A stretch of 18,580 nt of DNA from Rikenellaceae bacterium (GTDB lineage Bacteria > Bacteroidota > Bacteroidia > Bacteroidales > Rikenellaceae), in the NCBI GenBank assembly GCA_020859875.1, contig JAJBVJ010000279.1:1-18580 (forward strand), given 5' to 3'. A program made the position numbers and the translations under genes. This document shows, one piece after another, positions 1 through 6,993 of the stretch (its first letter is position 1; every line of letters begins with the position of its first letter). Under the pieces are notes generated by a model. It saw only the letters and a list, made by a program, of their open reading frames with translations, had not been told where the DNA came from and did not search any database.

Positions 1-2
1 CC

Positions 3-1094
3 CTTACCCGGCCCGTATTCGCGGGGTTCACGGGAACATATGCCGCAGTCAATAACGAAATGAACGCTCCGGGCAAACAGTTCGATACCAACCTTTACGA
101 ATTGATATACGATCCCACGGCATGGACAGTGGACCAAGGAGAGTATCCCGCCCTGGTCGCCCGACTCAGGGAGGAAAAATTAGGGGAGCTGGACGAAATG
201 GAAATATCGGACAACCTCAAAAAGATTTACATCCGGGATATCGATGCCCAGGCCCTCTTCAATATCCTGAACATGGATATCGTGCGCCTCAATTCGGAGT
301 ATTTTGCAACCGGTGCGGCCCCGCAGCGCAAGGCGGCCCGGCCGTTCGACGAGGCGGCGCATCTGGATGCGGTCGAAGAGCTGGAACCCGATAGCCCCGC
401 ATGGTTGTATTCGCGACATTTCCCGACGGTTGCCCGCGCCTGGGCTACCAGAGATATACCCGATACCTCGATAGACCGTATTACCGGCGGCAAGGCGGGG
501 TTTGTCCGGGATTTACGGCTGAGTTATCCGGCGGTATCGCATGCCGAATCCGACCAGGGCGCACCCAACGAGGCGTTGGCCGGCCTCGAGGGTGCCTCCT
601 CGCCGTTTTACGGTGACACGTACAGGTCTATGCACGAGCGGGCCATGGCCGCAAAACGGAAGGCGATGGAAGCCGGCGGTTTTATTATAGAGGAGGTTCC
701 CAACGTTGCGGAAGACAAGATCCTCGAGACGATAATTGCCGAACATCGAGGCAAAGCCGTATTCGTAGATTTCTGGGCGACATGGTGCGGGCCCTGCCTC
801 AATGCCATGAAACAGATCAAACCGCTCAAAACCGAGATGCAGGAGCACGGGGTGGTGACTATATATATATCCAACACCTCCTCGCCCGAAAACAAATGGC
901 TGACGATGCTTCCCGATATAGGGGGGATTCACTACTATCTGGGAGAGTCCCAGTGGAGGACACTCTGCCAAAAATACGGCATAGAGGGGATTCCGCAGTA
1001 TATGATCTTCGACAAGGATGGAGGCAAGACCTACCAGAGGGCCGGATTCCCGGGTGTCGATGCGATGAGGGCAGAGCTGGGAAAAGTGTGGTAA
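3..1094 (+). CDS. Thioredoxin/TlpA-like disulfide oxidoreductase, 5' end outside window
   Basis: The frame is open to the first base of the window: 19 codons precede the first in-frame ATG at 60 without a stop, so the true start lies upstream and only the C-terminal part is seen. The last ~115 residues form a thioredoxin fold. The active-site motif WCGPC is encoded at 783-797, preceded by the typical beta strand and FWAT, and a cis-proline motif (GIPQY) with a following strand lies near the C-terminus. Such proteins in Bacteroidota are usually exported TlpA/ResA-like reductases that keep cysteines of envelope proteins reduced, but the signal peptide would be in the missing part, so location is inferred. 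The ~220 residues before the thioredoxin domain match no family I can name. The gene ends at a strong hairpin shared with the convergent antiporter gene. The thioredoxin fold is sure; the exact partner is unknown. Confidence 0.88.
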   Translation, partial: LTRPVFAGFTGTYAAVNNEMNAPGKQFDTNLYELIYDPTAWTVDQGEYPALVARLREEKLGELDEMEISDNLKKIYIRDIDAQALFNILNMDIVRLNSEYFATGAAPQRKAARPFDEAAHLDAVEELEPDSPAWLYSRHFPTVARAWATRDIPDTSIDRITGGKAGFVRDLRLSYPAVSHAESDQGAPNEALAGLEGASSPFYGDTYRSMHERAMAAKRKAMEAGGFIIEEVPNVAEDKILETIIAEHRGKAVFVDFWATWCGPCLNAMKQIKPLKTEMQEHGVVTIYISNTSSPENKWLTMLPDIGGIHYYLGESQWRTLCQKYGIEGIPQYMIFDKDGGKTYQRAGFPGVDAMRAELGKVW

Positions 1095-1114
1095 GCCCGG
1101 CAGAAGGAAGAGCC

Positions 1115-1149
1115 AAAACAAGTCCCGGGGAGTTCCCGGGACTTGTTTT
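1115..1149. terminator. Bidirectional intrinsic terminator between convergent genes
   Basis: A perfect 15-bp inverted repeat (AAAACAAGTCCCGGG at 1115-1129 and its complement at 1135-1149) encloses a 5-base loop. The A-run on the left and T-run on the right let it work in both directions: for the thioredoxin gene (+) and the antiporter gene (-). Its right arm overlaps the first two window bases (1148-1149) of the antiporter's stop triplet. Confidence 0.85.
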
Positions 1150-2215
1150 ATCTGATAACCACCCAAACGATATAGGCGATGTAGAGCAGAACGAAGATTA
1201 CCCCTTCGGCGCGGTCTATCTTCTTGGATTTGAAGGTGAATGCGGCTATGAACATCAAAAGGGCGGCCGCAAAGACTGCAAGCAGGTCCATGGGCCCGAT
1301 ATCTCCCATTTGCAGGGGTGCCACCGATGCACTCGCTCCCAGAACGAGGAAAATATTGAGTATGTTGGAGCCGAGGATATTGCCGAGGGCAATGCCCGGC
1401 TTATGTTTTACGGCGGCGGTGATAGATGCTGCAAGCTCGGGAAGCGAGGTTCCGCCCGCAACGATCGTAACGGCTATAACCGTATCGCCGATCCCGAAAC
1501 GGCGGGCGATGGCCACCGCCCCGTCAAGGAAGAGGTCGCCTCCCAGCACCAGCCCGGCAAGCCCTCCGACGGTCATTATGATCAACATCCATAGCTTCTT
1601 CTCTTTTTTTTCTTTTCCGACAGCGGCGGCAGGGGCCGATTCCACATAAATGGGTTTTGGATTAATGAAATCCGCAAAACCGGACTTTTCCGCCGTGGCT
1701 TGGGAATACTGCGGGGACAGTGCGGCGGGGACTTTTTTACTTCCCTTTACGTCCGCTGCCGAGAAAATGGTGTAGGCCAGAAATATCACGAAAAAGCAGA
1801 GCATCAAAAGCCCGTCGCTGCGGCTAATTTCCGGGGTGGCCCCGTCGGCCAGGATATTATCCGAAGCGCAGATAAGAAGTACTATCGTGGCCAGCACACC
1901 GAAGGGAATATCCTTTCGGATATTGTCGGCGGTGAGCGACAGCGGCATTATGATGGCGGTTATCCCCACGATCACCAGCGTATTGAACATATTTGATCCG
2001 ACGACGTTCCCGAGGGCGATCGCCGTTTCGCCCCGCAGGGCCGAAAGCAGGCTTACGACCAGTTCCGGTGAGGAGGTTCCCACGGCCACAACGGTGACCC
2101 CGACGATAAATTCCGATACCCCGAACCGCGCGGCTATCCCCGAGGCGCCGTCGGTCATAAAGTTTGCCGCGAAGATAATCAGCACCAGGCCGACCAGAAG
2201 ATACAGTATATCCAT
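1148..2215 (-). CDS. Calcium/sodium antiporter of the CaCA family (YrbG-like)
   Basis: A 355-residue inner-membrane protein with about ten hydrophobic segments. The two inverted alpha repeats that define the CaCA superfamily are clear. Repeat 1 has GTSSPEL at about residues 46-52 and GNVVGSNMFN at 69-78; repeat 2 has GGTSLPEL at 254-261 and GNILGSNILN at 278-287. The acidic residues in these motifs bind the transported cations. The family exchanges Ca2+ for Na+ (some members use K+ or H+) to expel calcium. The halves are joined by a hydrophilic loop (about 155-208) rich in Lys, Ala and Pro that is presumably cytoplasmic. The start ATG (complement of 2213-2215) begins directly with the first membrane segment. 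The gene is divergent from the EF-hand lipoprotein across a 120-base gap and has no obvious operon partner. Ion specificity cannot be told from sequence. Confidence 0.93.
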   Translation of the reverse strand: MDILYLLVGLVLIIFAANFMTDGASGIAARFGVSEFIVGVTVVAVGTSSPELVVSLLSALRGETAIALGNVVGSNMFNTLVIVGITAIIMPLSLTADNIRKDIPFGVLATIVLLICASDNILADGATPEISRSDGLLMLCFFVIFLAYTIFSAADVKGSKKVPAALSPQYSQATAEKSGFADFINPKPIYVESAPAAAVGKEKKEKKLWMLIIMTVGGLAGLVLGGDLFLDGAVAIARRFGIGDTVIAVTIVAGGTSLPELAASITAAVKHKPGIALGNILGSNILNIFLVLGASASVAPLQMGDIGPMDLLAVFAAALLMFIAAFTFKSKKIDRAEGVIFVLLYIAYIVWVVIR

Positions 2216-2235
2216 AACCGGTCACTTAAACAAAT

Positions 2236-2297
2236 CGCGTGCAAAGCGGATGGGACGGATTATTTTTCCCGCGTGCACGGATTTTGTTAACTTGCAC
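2236..2297. repeat. Repeated CGCGTGCA motifs in divergent intergenic region
   Basis: The octamer CGCGTGCA occurs at 2236-2243 and again at 2270-2277, 34 bases apart (about three helical turns). An inverted TGCAC at 2293-2297 overlaps the proposed -7 element of the lipoprotein gene. This is the arrangement expected of a regulator binding site, but no regulator can be named and chance is possible. Confidence 0.3.
2264..2295 (+). promoter_or_regulatory. Candidate promoter of the EF-hand/LRR lipoprotein gene
   Basis: TTTT at 2264-2267, a 20-base spacer and TAACTTGC at 2288-2295 resemble the Bacteroides -33/-7 pattern, though the -7 element matches only the TA and TT positions well. Transcription would start near 2302, just before the 2304-2321 stem-loop. 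Confidence 0.35.
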
Positions 2298-2303
2298 CCG
2301 GAA

Positions 2304-2321
2304 GCCCCTGGTTTCAGGGGC
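2304..2321 (+). other. 5'-UTR stem-loop ahead of the lipoprotein gene
   Basis: GCCCCTG (2304-2310), loop GTTT and CAGGGGC (2315-2321) form a perfect 7-bp GC-rich hairpin ending 14 bases before the ATG. It lacks a T-run, so it is not a terminator. If the promoter call is right it sits at the very 5' end of the mRNA, a position known to stabilise transcripts; that role is inference. Confidence 0.45.
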
Positions 2322-2335
2322 GAGATTGCCCTGTT

Positions 2336-3301
2336 ATGAAAAATTTATTTCGATTTAACCTGTGTATTATCGCGGCGGCCCTTCTATTTTCCTGCAAGGA
2401 CGATAAGCCCGGGCAGCCCGATTTTATTGCCGATGAGAACTTCCGTAATTTTTGCCTGCAATATTACGACCTCGACGGGGACGGTGTATTTACCCCTGAG
2501 GAAGCGGCCCGGATAACGGAGGTTATTCTCAACAACGAAAGAATTTACTCGCTCGAGGGGATTGAATATTTCACCGCCCTGGAATACCTCGACTGCAGCG
2601 AGAATTTCATATCGGATATAGACGTTTCGGGATGCCCCGAACTCAGGGTACTCAATGCGAACTTCAATCCGCTGAAAACAGTGAATGTAAGCGGCAACCC
2701 CCTGCTCGAAGAACTGGGTTGTATAACCAGGGATATCAATAGCGATCCGTTGGGGAAACAACCGGGCCAGATAGAAAGTCTCGACGTTTCCAGCAATCCG
2801 CTGCTCAAAACCCTCAATCTTAACTTCCTGGGACTTTCCGAACTCAATATCGGCAATAATCCGAATCTGAAGGAGCTGTACCTGAACGAAAATTCGCTCT
2901 CCGCGCTCGATCTGTCGCACTGCACGGGACTCGTGGAACTGCAGGCCTCGTCGTCCGGGCTCCGGGAATTGACCCTGCCCGTGGGCGGAAGTCTGGTGAG
3001 ACTCACGGTGGACGGGAACGAACTGACCACCCTCAATCTCGGCGGCCAGTCGGCGCTCTATACGGTCGGATGCAGCTACAATAACCTGACGCATATAGAA
3101 CTCAGCGGATGCAGCGCCCTGTTTTCGCTCTCCTGCATGGAAAACCGTCTTACGGAACTCGACCTGTGTGACGCCCCGTCGATGGGCAGACTCTATACCA
3201 ACGGCAACACCGGCATCGTGGTAACCCTCACCCGGGAGATCTACGACCGCCTTCTAAACCGCGACTCCAACAATCCCGAGGCGACCTTCGATATACGGTA
3301 A
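2336..3301 (+). CDS. Surface/periplasmic lipoprotein with EF-hand and leucine-rich repeats
   Basis: A 321-residue protein with a lipoprotein signal peptide: two basic residues (K2 and R6), a hydrophobic stretch and the lipobox LFSC with Cys20 as lipidation site. A complete 12-residue EF-hand-like calcium loop follows at residues 45-56 (D45, D47, D49, T53 and E56 at coordinating positions). Residues ~75-300 are leucine-rich repeats of about 21 residues, with recurring L-x-x-L-x-x-S/N-x-N units and L-D-V/L-S-type turns, as in many Bacteroidota surface LRR proteins. Such repeats normally bind protein or glycan partners; the ligand here is unknown. The gene is monocistronic: its candidate promoter and a 5' hairpin lie in the gap shared with the antiporter gene, and a hairpin terminator follows the stop by 2 bases. 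The domains are clear, the biological role is not. Confidence 0.88.
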   Translation: MKNLFRFNLCIIAAALLFSCKDDKPGQPDFIADENFRNFCLQYYDLDGDGVFTPEEAARITEVILNNERIYSLEGIEYFTALEYLDCSENFISDIDVSGCPELRVLNANFNPLKTVNVSGNPLLEELGCITRDINSDPLGKQPGQIESLDVSSNPLLKTLNLNFLGLSELNIGNNPNLKELYLNENSLSALDLSHCTGLVELQASSSGLRELTLPVGGSLVRLTVDGNELTTLNLGGQSALYTVGCSYNNLTHIELSGCSALFSLSCMENRLTELDLCDAPSMGRLYTNGNTGIVVTLTREIYDRLLNRDSNNPEATFDIR

Positions 3302-3303
3302 CC

Positions 3304-3333
3304 AAAAAGCCCCTTCCTGCGAAGGGGCTTTTT
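3304..3333. terminator. Bidirectional intrinsic terminator
   Basis: AAAAAGCCCCTTC (3304-3316), loop CTGC and the complement (3321-3333) form a perfect 13-bp stem followed by six T's on the + strand and A-rich on the other side. It lies between the convergent lipoprotein and GH92 genes and can serve both. Confidence 0.88.
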
Positions 3334-3347
3334 TGACTGTTTCGGCA

Positions 3348-5666
3348 TTACTTTTTCGACCGCTTCGTTTTGCCGGAAAGATATTTTCCCGCTTCGTCCA
3401 AAAAGGAATAGGGGGAGTCCTCCTTCGAGGTACCCCGCTGTAAATTGGGCTCCCCGGACATTTGATACTCTATTTTCACCCCGGCGTTAAGCTGCCCGTG
3501 GGTAAGGTAGTTTTTCGTATGATCGCTGCCGTTCACGCGCATGGTTTCGATGTAGCGGGTATCCTCGTCGTTGCCGGGAGCATCGATCACGACCCTACTG
3601 CCGTTCTCGAGATGGATCGTAGCTTTCCCGAAGAGCGGGGAGCCGAGAATGTACTGATCCGTTCCGGGACAAACCGGGTAGAAACCGAGTGCCGAAAAGA
3701 CATACCATGCGGAGGTCTGCCCGTTGTCCTCGTCACCGCAGTAGCCGTCCGGGGCGGCGGAGTAGAATCTGTCCATCACGTCGCGAACCCAGTACTGCGC
3801 TTTCCAGGGCTGGCCCGAATAGTTGTAGAGGTAGATCATATGCTGGATCGGCTGGTTGCCGTGGGCATAGTTCCCCGTATTCATTACGGTCATCTCCGTG
3901 ATCTCATGGATCGGGAAGCCGTAGGCACTGTCGTCGTAGATCGGCGGAACCGTAAATACCGAATCCATCATTTCGTTGAAGCCGTCGGCACCCCCCATCA
4001 GCTCGATCAGCCCCTGCGGATCGTGGAATACCGACCAGGTGTAGTGCCAGCTGTTACCCTCGGTGAAATCGCCTCCCCACTTGAGCGGATTGAACGGCGT
4101 CTGGAACTCTCCGTTCTCACCGCGGCCGCGCATAAGCCTGGTTTCGCTGTCGAACAGGTTGCGGTAGTTAAGTGCTCTTTGTGCGTACAGTTCGATTTCG
4201 CTCTGCGGCCGTCCGAGTTTCTCGGCGGTTTTCATAATGCACCAGTCGTTGTAGGCATATTCCAGTGTACGGGCCGCACTTTCGTGGACGCCGACGTCGT
4301 TGGGGACATAGCCGAGCCTGTTATAATACTCATGCCCGAGCCTGCCGGTGGAGCTTACCGTCGGATGGACATGATTCGCACCGTACTGCATGGCTTGGTA
4401 GAGCGTGGCTATATCGTAACCTTCCAGCCCTTTAAGGTATGCGTCGGCCACTACCGAAGCCGAATTGTTACCCACCATGCAGGGCCGGTGGCCCGGGCTG
4501 GCCCACTCGGGCAGGAAGCCGCTTTCGAGGTAGGTATTGACCAGCCCCTGCTGCATCTTGGCGTTCATCGAGGGATAAACGAGGTTGAGCAGCGGGAAAA
4601 GGCAACGGAAGGTATCCCAGAACCCGGTGTCGGTGAACATATATCCGGGGAGTACTTCACCGTTGTAGGGGCTGTAATGGACTATATCGCCCCGGGCGTC
4701 GATTTCGTAGAAACTCCTCGGGAAGAGAACCGAACGGTAAAGGCAGGAATAGAAAGTGCGCAGGTTGTCGATATTGTTATCCTCTATTTCGATCCGGCCC
4801 AATACCTCGTTCCAGCGGTCGCGTCCCGCCCGGCAGATGCGGTCGAAATCGCCGTCGCCGAGCTCCCGGAGGTTCAGCTCGGCCTGTTCGAGACTAATGA
4901 ATGAGGAGGCCACCCTTGCATGAACGATCTCACCCTTCGAGGTTTTGAATCCGACGATAGCCCCGGCATGGTCGGTTCGGGCCTGCAGGCCACCCGGGTC
5001 GAGCTTCCCGTCGGTGGAAACCGCCGTATATTCGAACGGGCGGTCGAACTCTATGACGAACCAGTTGCGGAAATTCTCGGGCACCCCTCCGTTGTTCTTG
5101 GTCGTGTAGCCCACAACACGGTTTTTCCCCGGTTGGATCTCGACGAAAGAGCCCTCGTCGAAGGCATCGACCACTACATGGGACAGCTCCCTCTCGGGGA
5201 ACTTGAAGCGGAACATCGCCGCGCGTTCGGTGGGGGTGATCTCGGTCACAACGTCGTGTTCGGCCAGATATACCTGATAGTAGTAGGGTTTGGCGATTTC
5301 GGCCTTGTGAGAGAACCAACTGGCCCTCTCGTGCTGGTCGAATACGGGCCCGCCCGTTACGGGCATTATCGAGAACTGGCCGTAGTCGTTGATCCACGGG
5401 CTGGGCTGGTGGGTCTGTTTAAAGCCGCGTATCTTGTCGTCGGTGTAGACATAGGTCCACCCGTTGCCCATTTCCCCGGTCTGGGGAACCCAGAAATTCA
5501 TACCCCACGGAAGGGCGATGGCCGGATAGGTGTTTCCGGTCGACAGTTCGAATTTCGACAGGGTGCCAACGAGAGTGCTGACGTAGTCTACCGGGGTCTT
5601 CTCTTTGGCCGCCGAGGAGAGCACCCCGAGGCACATTACGATCGGTAAGAAGTTTTTAAGTCTCAT
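3348..5666 (-). CDS. GH92 family alpha-mannosidase, secreted
   Basis: Glycoside hydrolase family 92 comprises calcium-dependent exo-alpha-mannosidases that trim host or fungal mannans and N-glycans. The 772-residue product has an N-terminal signal peptide (MRLKNFLPIVMC to SSAA; the residue before Cys rules out a good lipobox), a beta-sandwich domain (~30-290) and an (alpha/alpha)6 catalytic domain. Hallmarks are EGNSWHY (E536, equivalent to the catalytic acid) and CGDEDNGQ (D645/D647, the base pair). Their 109-residue separation equals that between the corresponding residues I recall for the B. thetaiotaomicron enzyme BT3990. I chose the start at 5666 rather than the in-frame ATG at 5735: the shorter product begins with the signal peptide, and a promoter-like -7 sequence lies inside the longer reading. 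Linkage specificity (alpha-1,2, -1,3 or others) cannot be read confidently. The gene stands alone, without SusCD. Confidence 0.93.
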   Translation of the reverse strand: MRLKNFLPIVMCLGVLSSAAKEKTPVDYVSTLVGTLSKFELSTGNTYPAIALPWGMNFWVPQTGEMGNGWTYVYTDDKIRGFKQTHQPSPWINDYGQFSIMPVTGGPVFDQHERASWFSHKAEIAKPYYYQVYLAEHDVVTEITPTERAAMFRFKFPERELSHVVVDAFDEGSFVEIQPGKNRVVGYTTKNNGGVPENFRNWFVIEFDRPFEYTAVSTDGKLDPGGLQARTDHAGAIVGFKTSKGEIVHARVASSFISLEQAELNLRELGDGDFDRICRAGRDRWNEVLGRIEIEDNNIDNLRTFYSCLYRSVLFPRSFYEIDARGDIVHYSPYNGEVLPGYMFTDTGFWDTFRCLFPLLNLVYPSMNAKMQQGLVNTYLESGFLPEWASPGHRPCMVGNNSASVVADAYLKGLEGYDIATLYQAMQYGANHVHPTVSSTGRLGHEYYNRLGYVPNDVGVHESAARTLEYAYNDWCIMKTAEKLGRPQSEIELYAQRALNYRNLFDSETRLMRGRGENGEFQTPFNPLKWGGDFTEGNSWHYTWSVFHDPQGLIELMGGADGFNEMMDSVFTVPPIYDDSAYGFPIHEITEMTVMNTGNYAHGNQPIQHMIYLYNYSGQPWKAQYWVRDVMDRFYSAAPDGYCGDEDNGQTSAWYVFSALGFYPVCPGTDQYILGSPLFGKATIHLENGSRVVIDAPGNDEDTRYIETMRVNGSDHTKNYLTHGQLNAGVKIEYQMSGEPNLQRGTSKEDSPYSFLDEAGKYLSGKTKRSKK

Positions 5667-5722
5667 AAGAATCGGGTTAGCCCGAAAGTCGGGTCTATTA
5701 AGTTTAAGTTTGCGATCGGGGG

Positions 5723-5754
5723 TAAATTTAACCATCCGGCGGGACTTCCGAAAA
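5723..5754 (-). promoter_or_regulatory. Candidate promoter of the GH92 gene
   Basis: On the minus strand, TTTT (5754-5751), 20 bases and TAAATTTA (5730-5723) approximate TTTG-N20-TAnnTTTG, missing only the last base of the -7. It lies about 57 bases upstream of the chosen ATG at 5666. Confidence 0.4.
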
Positions 5755-5839
5755 TAAATTGCCGCCGTTTGGCCGCCGCGTCACATTTATAGTAACAATC
5801 CGGCGCAGACGGTTACTCATTTCGGGCGGTGGTTTCAGC

Positions 5840-5865
5840 AAAAAAAGCACCCGCCGGGTGCTTTT
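5840..5865 (-). terminator. Intrinsic terminator of the ROK kinase gene
   Basis: Read on the minus strand, AAAAGCACCC, loop GGC and GGGTGCTTTT form a 10-bp stem (arms 5856-5865 and 5843-5852) that runs into seven consecutive T's (complement of 5840-5846). It follows the ROK stop codon by about 23 bases and insulates the GH92 gene downstream. Confidence 0.82.
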
Positions 5866-5888
5866 GTGTTGAACTCTGCCCGCGGGGT

Positions 5889-6851
5889 TTAAGCATCCAC
5901 GCAGTCCCAGGCGAGGGCCGACGCCCCGAGTATCGCGGCATTCTTGCCGTGGAGTCCCGAAGGCAGGAGTTTGACCTTGTTGCGGTAATTGGAGAGCATA
6001 TGCATCTCCATATACTTGCGCGTGGGCTCTATCAGGTACTTACCTGCCTTTGCAAGGCCGCCGAAGAGGAAGATCGCCTCGGGCGAGGTTATGGTGACCG
6101 CGTCGGCGAGGGCCTGCCCGAGCAGCATGCCCGTATATTCGTAGGCCTCTATGGCCAGCGGATCGCCGTTCAGGGCGGCCGTGGTTATCATTTCTGCGGT
6201 AAGGTCGTTGTATGTGATATAGCGGAATTCGCTGTCTTCGAGGTGGTCTGCCAGCAGTTTGAAGACCGTGCGTTTGATACCCGTGGCCGAAACGTAGGTT
6301 TCGAGGCATCCCTTGCGGCCGCATCCGCAGACCCGTCCGGTGCGGTTCACAATCACGTGGCCCAGCTCGCCGGCGAAGCTGTCATGGCCGTATATAAGTT
6401 TGCCGTTGGCCACGAATCCGCTCCCGAGCCCCGTTCCGAGGGTAACCACGATAAAATCCTTCATCCCTTTTGCCCCGCCGTAGACCATTTCGCCTATCGC
6501 GGCGGCATTGGCGTCGTTGGTGATTATCACCGGGATCGACGGGAAAAAGCGCTTCATCTTCTCCACCACGGGCAGCACCCCCTCCCAGATGAGGTTGGCG
6601 GCATTTTCGATCGTCCCGTTGTAATAGTTCGCATTCGGGCCGCCGATACCGATACCTACGAGCTCCATCGGGAAATCTATCTGCTTTATCAGGTTCTGGA
6701 TGCCGATATAGAGCTCCTCGACGTACTGGTCGAAGTCGGGATATTGTTTGGTCGAAATTATGCTCTCGCCATACATTTCGCCCTCCTTGTCCACCAGTCC
6801 GAAAGCGGTATTCGTGCCGCCTATATCGATGCCTATGGCTAATTTCTTCAT
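5889..6851 (-). CDS. ROK-family sugar kinase (probable glucokinase)
   Basis: A cytoplasmic ATP-dependent sugar kinase of the ROK family, 320 residues, the usual length. Visible motifs are the phosphate-binding DIGGTN (9-14), the catalytic aspartate in TNDANAA (D113), TLGTGLGSG (137-145), the sugar-contacting GELGH (E162, H165) and the ROK zinc site CGCGRKGC (C175, C177, C182 with H165). No N-terminal DNA-binding helix-turn-helix is present, so this is an enzyme and not a ROK repressor. Members phosphorylate glucose, and some act on mannose, fructose, N-acetylglucosamine or N-acetylmannosamine; the E-x-G-H pattern suits glucose or related hexoses but does not settle it. A well-formed promoter precedes it and a terminator follows it, so it is monocistronic. 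GH92 lies downstream on the same strand, and a shared role in mannose use is conceivable but unproven. Confidence 0.92.
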   Translation of the reverse strand: MKKLAIGIDIGGTNTAFGLVDKEGEMYGESIISTKQYPDFDQYVEELYIGIQNLIKQIDFPMELVGIGIGGPNANYYNGTIENAANLIWEGVLPVVEKMKRFFPSIPVIITNDANAAAIGEMVYGGAKGMKDFIVVTLGTGLGSGFVANGKLIYGHDSFAGELGHVIVNRTGRVCGCGRKGCLETYVSATGIKRTVFKLLADHLEDSEFRYITYNDLTAEMITTAALNGDPLAIEAYEYTGMLLGQALADAVTITSPEAIFLFGGLAKAGKYLIEPTRKYMEMHMLSNYRNKVKLLPSGLHGKNAAILGASALAWDCVDA

Positions 6852-6888
6852 TTCGGGTGCGGTTCGTTATTAAAAATTTTTATTTTCT

Positions 6889-6920
6889 CAAATTTAAATA
6901 ATTATTATCTTATTGGCAAA
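6889..6920 (-). promoter_or_regulatory. Promoter of the ROK kinase gene (Bacteroides -33/-7 type)
   Basis: On the minus strand TTTG (6920-6917), exactly 20 bases, then TAAATTTG (6896-6889): a perfect match to the Bacteroides housekeeping consensus TTTG-N19-21-TAnnTTTG. It lies 37 bases upstream of the ATG at 6851. Confidence 0.75.
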
Positions 6921-6933
6921 AATCGCCGGCCGT

Positions 6934-6966
6934 TTTTAGCCGTTTGGCATAAGAAACGTATCTTTG
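6934..6966 (+). promoter_or_regulatory. Promoter of the polyprenyl synthase / beta-lactamase operon
   Basis: TATCTTTG at 6959-6966 matches the Bacteroides -7 element TAnnTTTG perfectly. A weaker T-rich -33 (TTTT, 6934-6937) sits 21 bases upstream. The ATG at 6994 lies 27 bases after the -7. It is divergent from the ROK promoter in a 142-base gap. Confidence 0.6.
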
Positions 6967-6993
6967 CTACCGGTCTAATTAATTTAAAATCCG

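Noticed and set aside
860..870. TATATATATAT tract inside the thioredoxin gene as a phase-variation site
   Set aside because: About five dinucleotide units, coding for an ordinary beta strand (TIYIS) of the thioredoxin fold; too short to suggest programmed slippage.
782..1594. 270-codon plus-strand frame running from the thioredoxin gene into the antiporter gene
   Set aside because: It crosses two real genes and the terminator between them; the composition is unlike a protein.
3462..4904. 480-codon open frame on the strand opposite GH92 (and another at 4920-5648)
   Set aside because: It mirrors the GH92 codons, shows no domain and no signal, and lies entirely inside a gene with conserved catalytic motifs; GC-rich coding bias readily opens the opposite frame.
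5667..5735. Longer start for GH92 at 5735
   Set aside because: The extra 23 residues are charged and precede an obvious signal peptide, and they overlap the likely promoter -7 element.
5829..6842. 337-codon plus-strand frame opposite the ROK kinase
   Set aside because: It overlaps the whole ROK gene and begins near that gene's terminator; the ROK motifs on the other strand are decisive.
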